Notes: generated by a model from the sequence alone, not told the origin. 42,923 nucleotides of DNA from an uncultured Oscillospiraceae bacterium (GCA_947624985.1 CANQMO010000022.1:1-42923), one strand, 5' to 3'. Counted from the first letter of the stretch, positions 7,456 through 17,103 are shown. Numbers and translations are program-made.

Positions 7456-8751
7456 TCACGGCCGGATAAATTCTATCTTTATGATCTCTCTGTCCCCGGG
7501 CCGGGCCGCGGCTCTCTCCGCCTGCCCCAGTCCCATCACGGCCAGCACACCGGCCCCGTCCCGCAGCACCGGCACGGCGTCCCGCTCCCACGGGGGGATA
7601 CCGGCCTCGGCAAAAAGCTGCTTGAGGGTCTTTGTGCAGCCCCGGCCCGCCGGACGCATGGCGTCCCCCGGCTTTCGGCCAGCGACAGTTATACTACCAC
7701 ATATATTCTCACATTGAAAGAAAAAAATGTTGTACGATTTGTGAACAACTTCGGTACACGCTGTGAACTTCACCGCCCGGACGGTCACGCCCGCCTCCGG
7801 TACGGCCGTCTCACCCGGCACGGTCACCGTCCGTTCCGGCAGGACCGGCGCCCGGCGCACGCCGAACAGGAGCCTGTCCCCCGCTTTCGCGACGCGCATT
7901 CCCGGCACATCCGTCTGGCCGCCGTCTCCGGCGATCTTCAGTATGGCCCCCACATGCTCCGCCGACAGATCCCAGCCCGCCAGCAGACGCACGGCCCGGG
8001 AGGCCACCGGCCAGGGCTGCGCCAAAAGCGCCCCCGCGTCCACACCGCTCTCATCCGCGTGTTCCCGCAGAAAGGTCTCCGCCAGGTCCCGCAAAAAAGC
8101 CTCGTCCGCCCGCAGCAGCGCCGCAGTCCGGCCGGCCGCCAGCACGAAGGCGGGATTGACCGTCTCCAGCGCCGGCACCGCCTCATGACGCACCCGGTTG
8201 CGGGCATAGTCGTCGGAGCGGTTGGAGGAGTCCTCCACATGGGGGATCCCCCGCCGGTCCAGCCAGTCCCGGACCTCCCGGGCCGTCACGCCCAGCATGG
8301 GCCGCACGATCCGGCCCCGTACCGGCGGGATACCGCCCAGGCCCTTCAGCCCGGACCCCCGGGCCAGGTGCAGCAGCATGGTCTCGGCGTTGTCGTCGGC
8401 GGTGTGGGCCGTGGCGATGACCGCCGCGCCCAGGGCGTCCGCCGCCCTCTCCAGAAAGGCGTACCGCAGCGCCCGGGCCGCCTCCTCCCGTCCCAGCTTC
8501 TCCCGGGCCGCGAAAGCGGGCACATCCCCCTTTTCGGAGAGGAACGGGATATCGTTTTCGCCACAGAAGGAGCGCACGAACGCCTCGTCCCGGTCCGATT
8601 CCTCTCCCCGCAGGCCGTGGTTGAAATGGGCGGCCGCCACGGGAAAACCCATCTCCCTAAGACAGCACAAAAGGTACATGGAATCCGCTCCGCCGGACAC
8701 GGCGCACAGAATGAGCCCGTCCTTCGGCAGCAGCTCAGTATCCATCTTCAT
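7456..8751 (-). CDS. tilS: tRNA(Ile)-lysidine synthetase
   Basis: TilS attaches lysine to C34 of the CAU-anticodon tRNA-Ile so that it reads AUA. The N-terminal ATP-pyrophosphatase loop SGGADS is clear, followed by HFNHGLRGEESDRDE, ATAHTADDNAETMLLHLARG and the C-terminal TilS domain with the GRGCTKTLKQLF pattern. Three in-frame ATGs (8764-8766, 8749-8751, 8743-8745) have no strong ribosome binding site, and all overlap the end of dnaB by 11-32 bp, so translation is probably coupled. I chose 8751; the true start is uncertain. A short AT-rich patch near 7690-7750 lies within the C-terminal domain and does not break the frame. Confidence 0.94.
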   Translation of the reverse strand: MKMDTELLPKDGLILCAVSGGADSMYLLCCLREMGFPVAAAHFNHGLRGEESDRDEAFVRSFCGENDIPFLSEKGDVPAFAAREKLGREEAARALRYAFLERAADALGAAVIATAHTADDNAETMLLHLARGSGLKGLGGIPPVRGRIVRPMLGVTAREVRDWLDRRGIPHVEDSSNRSDDYARNRVRHEAVPALETVNPAFVLAAGRTAALLRADEAFLRDLAETFLREHADESGVDAGALLAQPWPVASRAVRLLAGWDLSAEHVGAILKIAGDGGQTDVPGMRVAKAGDRLLFGVRRAPVLPERTVTVPGETAVPEAGVTVRAVKFTACTEVVHKSYNIFFFQCENICGSITVAGRKPGDAMRPAGRGCTKTLKQLFAEAGIPPWERDAVPVLRDGAGVLAVMGLGQAERAAARPGDREIIKIEFIRP

Positions 8752-10084
8752 CGTGATGCCGGTCATCGTTCACATAGGTGGTATACTCCGGCAGCCACCG
8801 CAGATACACGGTCCCCACCCGGCCGTGGCGGTTTTTCAGAATGATGGCCTCGGCGCTGTTGGGGTCCTCGCATTCCTGATTGTAGTACCCCTCCCGGTAA
8901 AGGCCGATGACCGCGTCCGCGTCCTGCTCGATGGAGCCGGACTCACGCAGGTCGGAGAGCATGGGGCGCTTGTTTTGCCGCCCCTCGTTGGCGCGGCTCA
9001 GCTGGCTCATGCACACCAGGGGCACACCCAGCTCCTTCGCGGTGACCTTCATCATGCGGCTGATGTCGCTGACAGCCTGGGTCCGGCTCTCGTTGGCCCA
9101 GGAGTTGCCGCTTCCGGCGGACTGCATCAGTTGCAGGTAGTCCACCACCACAAGTCCCAGATCCTCTATGCGCCGGCACTGGGCGGCCATATCCGCCACC
9201 GTCATGGTGGGGTTGTCGTCCATGCGGATATCCACCTTGCTCAGCACGCCGGCGGCCTCCGCCAGCTTGCCCCATTCCTCGGAATTGAGCCGGCCCTGAT
9301 TGAGCTGGTAAAGGTCGATGTGGCTCTCGGAGGAGAGCATGCGCTGCACCAGCTGCTGACGGCTCATCTCCAGAGAGAAGATGGCCACGGTCTTGCCGGA
9401 GGTCTTGGCGGCGTTCACGGCAATGTTCAGGGCGATACTCGTCTTGCCCATGCCGGGCCGGGAGGCGATCAGTACGAAGTCGCCGTTGCCCAGGCCCTGC
9501 AAGCACTCGTCGATATCCGCAAGGCCGGTGGACAGACCGGGAAGCTGGCTGCCACCGGCGGCGGCCTGGGAGATCTGGCTGAGCACGTCCTGCAACACGT
9601 TGGTCATGGGCACCAGCCCGCCGGTGCTGCTCTGCTTTCGCAGGGCATAGATCTTCCGCTCCGCCAGTTCCAGCACCTGCTGGCCCTGGCCGCTGTCCTG
9701 ATAGACGCTCTCGGCGATCTCCGTGGCGGAGGCGCCCAGCGCCCGCAGCAGCGCCCGGTCCCGGACGATCTCGCAGTACTGCAACGCATTGGCCGCCGTA
9801 GGCGTCACATCCATCAGTTCCAGCAGATACCGCTGGGAGGTCTCCTTCCAGCAGCCTCTGGTGCGCATTTCGTCCAGCACGGTGACGGGGTCAATCTTCG
9901 CGCCCACGCTGAACATGGCGAATATGGTCTCGAAGATATCCCGGTTGACGTCGATGTAGAATTCCGCTCCCCTGACGCTGTTCACCACATCGGGTATGCA
10001 GGCGGGATCGATGAGCATAGCGCCCAGGATCGCCTGTTCCGCCTCCGCCGAATAGGGTACTTTGCGCCCCAAAAGCTCGTCCAT
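8735..10084 (-). CDS. dnaB: Replicative DNA helicase DnaB
   Basis: The 449-residue hexameric helicase unwinds the replication fork. It has the DnaB N-terminal domain (VPYSAEAEQAILGAMLID), a linker, and a RecA-like C-terminal domain with Walker A SRPGMGKTS (about residues 207-215), the FSLEMS motif, Walker B LVVVDYLQLM and the conserved SQLSRANE and DLRESGSIEQDAD stretches. The length is normal and no intein is visible. The start lies 3 nt after the rplI stop, with a GAGGAG site inside the end of rplI. The C-terminal acidic/His tail overlaps tilS. Confidence 0.97.
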   Translation of the reverse strand: MDELLGRKVPYSAEAEQAILGAMLIDPACIPDVVNSVRGAEFYIDVNRDIFETIFAMFSVGAKIDPVTVLDEMRTRGCWKETSQRYLLELMDVTPTAANALQYCEIVRDRALLRALGASATEIAESVYQDSGQGQQVLELAERKIYALRKQSSTGGLVPMTNVLQDVLSQISQAAAGGSQLPGLSTGLADIDECLQGLGNGDFVLIASRPGMGKTSIALNIAVNAAKTSGKTVAIFSLEMSRQQLVQRMLSSESHIDLYQLNQGRLNSEEWGKLAEAAGVLSKVDIRMDDNPTMTVADMAAQCRRIEDLGLVVVDYLQLMQSAGSGNSWANESRTQAVSDISRMMKVTAKELGVPLVCMSQLSRANEGRQNKRPMLSDLRESGSIEQDADAVIGLYREGYYNQECEDPNSAEAIILKNRHGRVGTVYLRWLPEYTTYVNDDRHHDEDGY

Positions 10085-10087
10085 CCG

Positions 10088-10537
10088 TTACTTCTCCTCA
10101 GTGACCATCACATGGATCGTGCCGGTGATCTCGTAACCAAGCTTGCACTTGACCTGGAAGGTGCCGAACTGCCTGATGGGCTCGGCCTGAACGATCTGGT
10201 TCTTCTCGATATGGATGTCGTGCTGGGCGGCCAAGGCCTCGGCGATCTGGCTGGAGGTGACGGAGCCGAACAGCTTCCCGCCGGCGCCCGCCTTGGCCTT
10301 CACATGGACCACCACCGCGCCCAGTTTTTCCGCGTTCTCCTGGGCCTGGGCCCTCTCTCTGGCGATCTGGGCCTGGCGGGCCTTATCCTTCAGGCGCATG
10401 GCGTTCAGGTTGTCCGCCGTGGCCTCCACCGCCAGCCCCCGGGGCAGCAGGTAGTTGCGGCCGTAGCCGTCGGAGACCTCTTTCAGTTCGCCCTTCTTGC
10501 CCTGCCCTCTGATGTCCTGCTGTAAGATGACCTTCAT
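10088..10537 (-). CDS. rplI: 50S ribosomal protein L9
   Basis: The 149-residue protein has the typical L9 N-terminus, with the VKDGYxRNYLLPRGLA-type block seen as VSDGYGRNYLLPRGLAV, a long connecting helix rich in charged residues, and a C-terminal domain. L9 bridges the L1 stalk region and helps frame maintenance. It has a clear AAGGGGGAG ribosome binding site and lies between the gdpP-like gene and dnaB, as in many Firmicutes. Confidence 0.97.
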   Translation of the reverse strand: MKVILQQDIRGQGKKGELKEVSDGYGRNYLLPRGLAVEATADNLNAMRLKDKARQAQIARERAQAQENAEKLGAVVVHVKAKAGAGGKLFGSVTSSQIAEALAAQHDIHIEKNQIVQAEPIRQFGTFQVKCKLGYEITGTIHVMVTEEK

Positions 10538-10555
10538 GTCGTTCTCCCCCTTGTC

Positions 10556-10569
10556 ATAATGATCATTAT
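10556..10569. repeat. Perfect 14-bp palindrome at the end of the gdpP-like gene
   Basis: ATAATGATCATTAT is self-complementary over 14 bp and includes the stop codon of the gdpP-like gene, 19 nt upstream of the rplI start. It could be a protein-binding site or a small RNA stem; chance is also possible in a short spacer. Confidence 0.35.
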
Positions 10570-12563
10570 AGATCCAGATACTCGTCGATGGCGGCCTTGA
10601 GCCTGGCCTCCGCCTCCGCGATCGTGGTGTTCTGTATCTGGGCGCCCGCCGCGGACTGATTGCCGCCGCCGCCCAGCTTTTCCAGCAGCACCTGCACGTT
10701 CAGGCTCCCAATGCTCCGGGCGGAGAGGATCACGCCCCCGTCCGCCGTGGGGTACAACACCACGGACGCCTCCACATCGGAGATGTTCAGCATCTCGTCC
10801 GCCGCCTGGGCGGCCACCACCCGGTCCACCTCGTGGTCCATGACCGCAAGGCAGATATTGCTCCGGTAGATAGTGGAGCGCTCCAGGATCGAATAGCGGC
10901 TGACGGTGTGCTGCATATCGCTTTGCAGCAGCCGTTTGACAGATACGGTGTCGGCCCCTGTCCGGCGCAGGAACGCCGCCGCCTCAAAGGTCCGCTCGCC
11001 GGTACGGATGGTAAAGTTCTTCGTGTCCGTCACGATGCCCGCCAGCAGCGCCTCCGCCTCTACCCGGGCGATACTGTCCTGCTCCACCAGCTCCTGCAAA
11101 AGCTCCACCACCAGTTCCGATGTGGAGGAAGCGTAGGGCTCGTGGAAGGTCAGCGCCGCGTTCTCGATATAGGTGGCGGCCCGCCGGTGGTGGTCGATGA
11201 TCACAAGACGGTTGATACTCTGCAACAGGGCCTCGTCCTCCACCTGCTCCGGGCGGTTGGTGTCCACCACCACCAGAAGGCTCCGGGAATTGGCCTGGAG
11301 CATGGCGTCCCGGGGGGTGACGAAGATGTCATCATACTCCCTGTGGCGCTTCAGCTCCTCGATCATGCTCTCGCAGGCGTTGGGGGCGCTGCCCATGACG
11401 ATACGGGCCCGCTTGCCGAAACTGCGGGCGATACAGCAGATACCCGCCGCCGCGCCCAGCACGTCCATATCCGCGAACCGGTGGCCCATGATATATGTGG
11501 TGGAAGCGTCCTTGATGAACGCCCCCAGGGCGTTGGCCACCACGCGGCTCTTCACCTTGGTGCGGGTCTCCACCTCCGTGGCGCGTCCGCCGTAAAAATC
11601 AAAGCTCATCCTGTTGCGGATGACCGCCTGGTCGCCGCCCCGGCTGAGAGCCATCTCCACGCTCATGGAGGCGAAATTGAAGTCCTCCTCCAGACTGGCA
11701 CCGTCCAGACCCACGCCAATGCTCACCGTGGCGTGGATGCCGGAGGTATTCGTGACCGTCCGCACCGTGTCCAGCACGGCGAATTTGCCCTCCGCCAGCT
11801 TGTCGAAATACCGCCGCTCGCAGATGTAGATATACCGGTCCCGGTCATACCGGCGCAGGAAGCCGCGCATCCCCTCCGTCCACTGGACGAAACGGTCCTC
11901 CAGTTCGTTGCGCAGGTCGTTTTTCGCCCGCTCGGGGACGTTTTTCATCAGCTCGTCATAGTTGTCGATCATGATGAGCATGATCACGGGCCGGGACGCG
12001 GCGTACTCCAGCCTGATGTCGTCATAGTCCGTTACGTCCACCCAGTAGGTGACGCCCATGGAGCCGGAGACCTGTTCCCCCTCCTTGCCCCGGACCAGAT
12101 TGCCGTGGACCTGATAGCGCCGTCCGCCCACCTCCACAAGGCTGGGGCAGCGGCTCTTGCCCTCCAGGATCCACTTGCCCTGAAAAGCGGGGACAAGATC
12201 GGTCACGGACACGTTGACGCTGGGCTCCTTCCGCCCGCAGATCTGGAAAAACTCCTGATTGGCCCAGACCAGTCTGCCGGAGTCGGCAAAAAAAGCCGCC
12301 ATGGGCAGGGGGAAGTTCAGCATAGCGTTGTCTCGGGCCACCTCCGAATCGTAGGTCACGGACTGGATATACTCCATGAGCTCCCGTTTCCGGCGGCGGG
12401 CCAGACCTGTGTGGACGACCAGCAGCACGGCGGCCGTCACGGCCTCGCCGGCGGCCAGGTAGTTCTCATGAAAAAACAGCGCCGTGATCCCGGCGAATAT
12501 GAAAAGGCACAGTATATAGAGCCGGGAAGCCGGCTCGCCCAATCTTTTGGCAAACTTATTCAT
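10566..12563 (-). CDS. gdpP: Cyclic-di-AMP phosphodiesterase, GdpP-like (DHH/DHHA1)
   Basis: The protein resembles GdpP, which hydrolyses cyclic-di-AMP to pApA and so tunes cell-wall and osmotic homeostasis. The order is two N-terminal membrane helices, a PAS-like domain, a degenerate GGDEF domain (no GGDEF motif), a DHH domain (MGHRFADMDVLG, later VVVDTN and IIDHH) and DHHA1 ending in KLGGGGNQSAAGAQ. The usual histidine in the GGGGH element is asparagine here. I place the start at the ATG at 12561-12563, with GGAG upstream; the apparent TTG start further out overlaps that site. It heads the rplI-dnaB-tilS-hpt-ftsH-ychF run and has a TATAAT promoter. Confidence 0.92.
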   Translation of the reverse strand: MNKFAKRLGEPASRLYILCLFIFAGITALFFHENYLAAGEAVTAAVLLVVHTGLARRRKRELMEYIQSVTYDSEVARDNAMLNFPLPMAAFFADSGRLVWANQEFFQICGRKEPSVNVSVTDLVPAFQGKWILEGKSRCPSLVEVGGRRYQVHGNLVRGKEGEQVSGSMGVTYWVDVTDYDDIRLEYAASRPVIMLIMIDNYDELMKNVPERAKNDLRNELEDRFVQWTEGMRGFLRRYDRDRYIYICERRYFDKLAEGKFAVLDTVRTVTNTSGIHATVSIGVGLDGASLEEDFNFASMSVEMALSRGGDQAVIRNRMSFDFYGGRATEVETRTKVKSRVVANALGAFIKDASTTYIMGHRFADMDVLGAAAGICCIARSFGKRARIVMGSAPNACESMIEELKRHREYDDIFVTPRDAMLQANSRSLLVVVDTNRPEQVEDEALLQSINRLVIIDHHRRAATYIENAALTFHEPYASSTSELVVELLQELVEQDSIARVEAEALLAGIVTDTKNFTIRTGERTFEAAAFLRRTGADTVSVKRLLQSDMQHTVSRYSILERSTIYRSNICLAVMDHEVDRVVAAQAADEMLNISDVEASVVLYPTADGGVILSARSIGSLNVQVLLEKLGGGGNQSAAGAQIQNTTIAEAEARLKAAIDEYLDL

Positions 12564-12595
12564 GGCGCACTGCTCCAAGATACATATTCTGCATT

Positions 12596-12624
12596 ATTAT
12601 AGCAGAACTGGCATGATAATACAA
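12596..12624 (-). promoter_or_regulatory. Promoter of the gdpP-rplI-dnaB run
   Basis: TATAAT (12596-12601) has TTGTAT (12619-12624) 17 nt upstream on the minus strand. Transcription would begin near 12589, about 26 nt before the gdpP start. It shares the short 105-bp divergent spacer with the plus-strand nucleotidyltransferase gene. Confidence 0.7.
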
Positions 12625-12671
12625 ATACATTTTTCCTCCGCCCCTCCACATACTATCCGCGAGGTGAAATG

Positions 12672-13634
12672 ATGAAAGCGGTCATACTCACCGGCGGGGC
12701 CGGGACGCGCCTGCAAGGTATCTCCGGCGGGCTTCCCAAGCCCATGATGCCCCTTCTGGGCACGCCTCTGCTGGAGCGGACCGTGGCGCTTTTGCGGGAA
12801 AACGGTTTTGACAGTCTGTGCTTTACCCTGCACTACGAGCCCCAGATCATCCGGGACCATTTCCGGGACGGCGCGGACTTTGGCGTCCATATCGAATACC
12901 GGCAGGAGGACGCGCCGCTGGGCACCGCCGGCGCGGTGCTCAACTGCGCGGACTTCACGGCCGGTGAGAAGTTTCTTGTGATGAGCGGCGACAGCGCCTG
13001 CGATTTCGATCTGGCGTCGCTGACGGCGGACCATCAGGAGGGGGTCACCATCGCTCTGGCGGCCCAGGCGGAGCCTCTGCCCTACGGTCTTGTGATCACG
13101 GACCGGCAGGGGTATGTCACCGGCTTTCTGGAAAAGCCCGACTGGGAGCGGGTGGTGACGGACCAGGTCAGCACGGGTATCTATGTACTGAGCCCGGACG
13201 TCCTGACGCATATCCCGCCTGGGCGGCCCTACGACTTCGCCCGGGATCTGTTCCCAAAGCTGCTGCGGGAGGGCGTGCCCATGCGGGGCAGGGTGATGGA
13301 CGGCTACTGGTGCGATATCGGCACGCCCCAGGCTTACTACCAGTGCAATCTGGACGCGCTGAACGGCCTGTACCACCTGCCCGGCGCCGCCGAGACGCCC
13401 CGGCGTATCGTGCCCTGCCGGGACCGGGCCAGGCTCATGCGGGCCATGGGCGAGGCGCTGGCGGAGTTCGGCGCGGACTTTACGGACGGCCTCACCGTCA
13501 ACGGCGCCCAGGGCCGGGTCCACCTGGCCCCCGTCGCGGATCAGTCCGCGCTGGCCATGGAGGGCGACCGGGCCGCCGTGCGAAAGCTGGAGGCGCTGGC
13601 AAAAAAGCTGGAACGGGATATGGACAGGCAGTAG
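12672..13634 (+). CDS. Sugar-phosphate nucleotidyltransferase with a remnant-like phosphomannomutase tail
   Basis: Residues 1-235 form a nucleotidyltransferase domain (AVILTGGAGTRL, LPKPMMPLLGTP, PLGTAGAV, MSGDSACDFD, GFLEKP, GYWCDIGTP) of the mannose-1-phosphate guanylyltransferase/glucose-1-phosphate thymidylyltransferase type, which makes an NDP-sugar. Residues about 246-315 (VPCRDRARLMRAM, then DGLTV and a charged final helix) resemble domain IV of the phosphomannomutase half of bifunctional enzymes, but domains I-III are absent. GAGGTG suits the second of two adjacent ATGs (12672). It is the only plus-strand gene in the first 27 kb. The sugar is unknown; envelope or spore-surface polysaccharide is a guess. 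Confidence 0.85.
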   Translation: MKAVILTGGAGTRLQGISGGLPKPMMPLLGTPLLERTVALLRENGFDSLCFTLHYEPQIIRDHFRDGADFGVHIEYRQEDAPLGTAGAVLNCADFTAGEKFLVMSGDSACDFDLASLTADHQEGVTIALAAQAEPLPYGLVITDRQGYVTGFLEKPDWERVVTDQVSTGIYVLSPDVLTHIPPGRPYDFARDLFPKLLREGVPMRGRVMDGYWCDIGTPQAYYQCNLDALNGLYHLPGAAETPRRIVPCRDRARLMRAMGEALAEFGADFTDGLTVNGAQGRVHLAPVADQSALAMEGDRAAVRKLEALAKKLERDMDRQ

Positions 13635-13637
13635 CAT

Positions 13638-13671
13638 AAAAATCACCGGCATGACGCACGTCATGCCGGTG
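13638..13671. terminator. Bidirectional terminator between the nucleotidyltransferase gene and ftsZ
   Basis: A perfect 13-bp stem, CACCGGCATGACG (13644-13656) with CGTCATGCCGGTG (13659-13671), lies between convergent genes. On the minus strand, following ftsZ, it is trailed by ATTTTTATG, a good U tract. On the plus strand the tail is TTCGCTTGT, which is weaker. Confidence 0.85.
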
Positions 13672-13687
13672 TTCGCTTGTCCTGTCG

Positions 13688-14830
<1,143 letters not shown>

Positions 14831-14908
14831 CTTCATTTGCCTCCCGTGTATTTCGATATGGGCACACGTCAATAGACAGGCACGCTCCGCCCAAATTACA
14901 TATGTTAC

Positions 14909-14937
14909 ATTTTATTACGGATTTTGGCGCAGGTCAA
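14909..14937 (-). promoter_or_regulatory. ftsZ promoter
   Basis: TTGACC (14932-14937) and TAAAAT (14909-14914) are 17 nt apart on the minus strand, in an AT-rich 120-nt gap between divIB and ftsZ. A second TTGACA lies upstream (14958-14963) without a good -10. ftsZ can therefore be expressed apart from the dcw operon. Confidence 0.75.
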
Positions 14938-14992
14938 TAGTTTATTTAAAAATATTATGTCAAACGACGGAAAAAATTTCTTTTTTTCTCTC

Positions 14993-15751
14993 TCAGCCCG
15001 GCGTAAAGCGCACCGTGACGCCGTCGGACAGGTTTATCGTGCCCGTTTCGTTCGCGTCAAGCTGCGGCACGCCGCTCAAAAGCATGCGCAATTTATAGTC
15101 CGTGTTGTCGTTGGAACCCATGCGCACGGTGAACCGGCCCTGGTACTGGAAGGAGGGGTTGGCGGGGTTGGACATATCCAGCTGATTTACGTCCTGGACC
15201 ATGTTCAGTTCCTCGACGGCCCCCAGCAGCTCCTGTAGGTAGGACAGCTTCAGGCTGTCCTCCTCCGCCACCTTCATAGGCTTGCCCGCCTCCGGCTCCT
15301 CCGGGGAAAGATTCAGCACCTGGATGAGCCCGGTCAGTTCGTCGGGCGTGGCGCTTTTGAGCATTTTGCAGTTGCCGGTGACCACCCAGTAGGTGCCCAT
15401 CCAGTCCACATAGGCCACCGCGCTGCTCTCCCTCACCCGGATGATGAGCTTATTGGGCAGCACCGGCTCCACATTGGCGTCCTCCACCTGGCTCAGGCGG
15501 GAGTAGATACGGCTGGACGCGCTGGCCCGGTCGATGAAAAACAGGTTGTCTCCCACGTCGATACCGGACGCCTCGATGATCTCGTCGGCGGTATAGGTCT
15601 CCAGGCCGGTCACCTCGATGGTCTGCACCCGAAAAAATACGCCCACGCCGAACACAAAAGCGACCAGCACCAGCAAAAATGACAGCGGTGCGAAAAGCGC
15701 GCTCCTCTTTTTCTTCTTTCTTGCGGCGCCGTAGCGATCTCGTGTGGCCAA
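14993..15751 (-). CDS. divIB: Cell division protein DivIB/FtsQ
   Basis: The 252-residue protein has a short basic cytoplasmic tail (RKKKKR), one transmembrane helix (about 21-43), then an extracellular POTRA domain (VQTIEVTGLETYTADEII) and a beta domain (KLIIRVRESSAVAYVD). DivIB/FtsQ forms a subcomplex with FtsL and DivIC/FtsB that activates septal peptidoglycan synthesis. It follows murA by 12 nt and ends the dcw operon. The sequence is diverged, as usual for the family; the assignment rests on topology, the POTRA pattern and position. Confidence 0.85.
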   Translation of the reverse strand: MATRDRYGAARKKKKRSALFAPLSFLLVLVAFVFGVGVFFRVQTIEVTGLETYTADEIIEASGIDVGDNLFFIDRASASSRIYSRLSQVEDANVEPVLPNKLIIRVRESSAVAYVDWMGTYWVVTGNCKMLKSATPDELTGLIQVLNLSPEEPEAGKPMKVAEEDSLKLSYLQELLGAVEELNMVQDVNQLDMSNPANPSFQYQGRFTVRMGSNDNTDYKLRMLLSGVPQLDANETGTINLSDGVTVRFTPG

Positions 15752-15763
15752 TGTCAGTACCTC

Positions 15764-17017
15764 TCAGTCGATTATCTCAATGTTCGCGCCAAGGGCCTCA
15801 AGAGCCCTGTCGAATCCCTCGTAGCCCCGGGCCACATGGCCCGTGTCGGAGACAACGGTCTCCCCTTCCGCGCCGAGGCCCGCGATGATGAGCGACGCGC
15901 CGCCCCGCAGATCCTCCGCCGTCACGGCGGCTCCATGGAGCCGATCCACGCCCGTCACCACGGCCGTCCGGCCCGTCACCCGGATGGACGCGCCCAGCCG
16001 GGAAAGCTCCGCCGCCTGGCGGTAGCGGTCCGAAAAGATGTTCTCCACGAACACCGTCCGCCCCTCGGCCTTCAGACTGGCCGCCATCATCAGCGGCTGG
16101 GCGTCGGTGGGAAAGCCCGGATAGGGCTCCGTGATGACGGTCCGTCCGCCCCGGAGCCGGTCCTCGCAGCGGATACGCAGCCGCCTGATCCCAGTCTCCA
16201 GCCGGGCGCCCATAGCGGCCAGTTCCTCCGCCACGCTGCCGGTATGGGCCGGATCAAGGCCCCGCAGCTCCACATCGCCGCCGGCACAGGCGCAGGCGCA
16301 CAACATGGTGGCCGCCACGATCCGGTCCGGCATGATCCGCCACCCCACATGGGCGTTGGGCGAAAAGCCCCGCACCGTGATCATCGGGGTGCCGGCCCCG
16401 TCGATATCCGCGCCCAGGACCCGTAAAAAACCCTGCAATTCCACGATCTCCGGCTCCCGGGCGGCGTTGGTGATGACCGTCCTGCCTTTGGCGGCGCACG
16501 CCGCGATCATGGCGTTTTCCGTGGCGCCCACGCTGGGCAGTTCCAAATGCACCGGTCCGCCGGTGAGGCCGTCCGCGGTACAGACGATCTGCCCGTCCTC
16601 CACGCGCACATCCGCCCCCAGGGCCTTCATGGCCGCCAAATGCAGATCCACCGGCCTGGGGCCCAGTTCGCAGCCCCCCGGCATGGCGATACGCACCTGG
16701 CCGCACCGGCCCAGGATCGCCCCCAGAAAGACGATGGACGAGCGCATGCGTCCGGTCAGTTCCCGAGGGATACACCACCCGGTAAGGCCCCGGGAATCGA
16801 CGCTCACCACATCGCCGCTGCGGGACCCACCGCAGCCCAGGTGACGCAGTATGTCCAGCGACGCCTCCACGTCCCGCAGCGCGGGCACGTTGGTCAGTTC
16901 CGTCTCACAGCCTGTAAGTATCGCCGCCGCCAGGATCGGCAGCACGGCATTCTTCGCGCCCTGGATCGTCAAGCTCCCATCCAGGGGATATCCGCCCTGC
17001 ACTCGCCAAATGCTCAT
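15764..17017 (-). CDS. murA: UDP-N-acetylglucosamine 1-carboxyvinyltransferase
   Basis: MurA performs the first committed step of peptidoglycan synthesis, moving enolpyruvate from PEP to UDP-GlcNAc. The 417-residue protein starts with the family pattern around GAKNAVLPILAA, has the active-site loop PGGCELGPRPVDLH with the catalytic cysteine at 116 (the fosfomycin target), and the SVGATENAM block. The length is normal. GGAGGG lies 5 nt before the ATG but inside the 3' arm of a long hairpin (17023-17078). It lies between murG and divIB in the same operon direction. Confidence 0.96.
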   Translation of the reverse strand: MSIWRVQGGYPLDGSLTIQGAKNAVLPILAAAILTGCETELTNVPALRDVEASLDILRHLGCGGSRSGDVVSVDSRGLTGWCIPRELTGRMRSSIVFLGAILGRCGQVRIAMPGGCELGPRPVDLHLAAMKALGADVRVEDGQIVCTADGLTGGPVHLELPSVGATENAMIAACAAKGRTVITNAAREPEIVELQGFLRVLGADIDGAGTPMITVRGFSPNAHVGWRIMPDRIVAATMLCACACAGGDVELRGLDPAHTGSVAEELAAMGARLETGIRRLRIRCEDRLRGGRTVITEPYPGFPTDAQPLMMAASLKAEGRTVFVENIFSDRYRQAAELSRLGASIRVTGRTAVVTGVDRLHGAAVTAEDLRGGASLIIAGLGAEGETVVSDTGHVARGYEGFDRALEALGANIEIID

Positions 17018-17022
17018 GATCG

Positions 17023-17078
17023 CCCTCCGGCCAGTATGTCTGGATAAAACATCAAGACATACTATGCGCGCCGGAGGG
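17023..17078 (-). promoter_or_regulatory. Two-part hairpin sequestering the murA ribosome binding site
   Basis: Outer arms CCCTCCGGC (17023-17031) and GCCGGAGGG (17070-17078) pair over 9 bp. Inner arms AGTATGTCT (17033-17041) and AGACATACT (17055-17063) pair over another 9 bp, with a 1-by-6-nt internal loop and a 13-nt apical loop. On the minus strand the GGAGGG of murA lies in the outer 3' arm. Such a fold would hide the site and could control MurA synthesis within the operon. Confidence 0.65.
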
Positions 17079-17103
17079 ATATGTGACGCGCCGCCGGGCG
17101 GCG

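Noticed and set aside
7690-7750. AT-rich patch in tilS taken as an insertion
   Set aside because: The frame continues and the residues fit a conserved C-terminal domain segment.
8222-10525. 767-codon plus-strand open frame antisense to tilS, dnaB and rplI
   Set aside because: It mirrors three well-supported genes, has compositional bias expected from GC-rich antisense frames and no recognisable domain.
12624-12656. Sporulation sigma-E-like promoter (CATACTAT at 12649-12656) for the nucleotidyltransferase gene
   Set aside because: The possible -35 (AATACAT) is 18 nt away, longer than usual, so the match is too weak to annotate.
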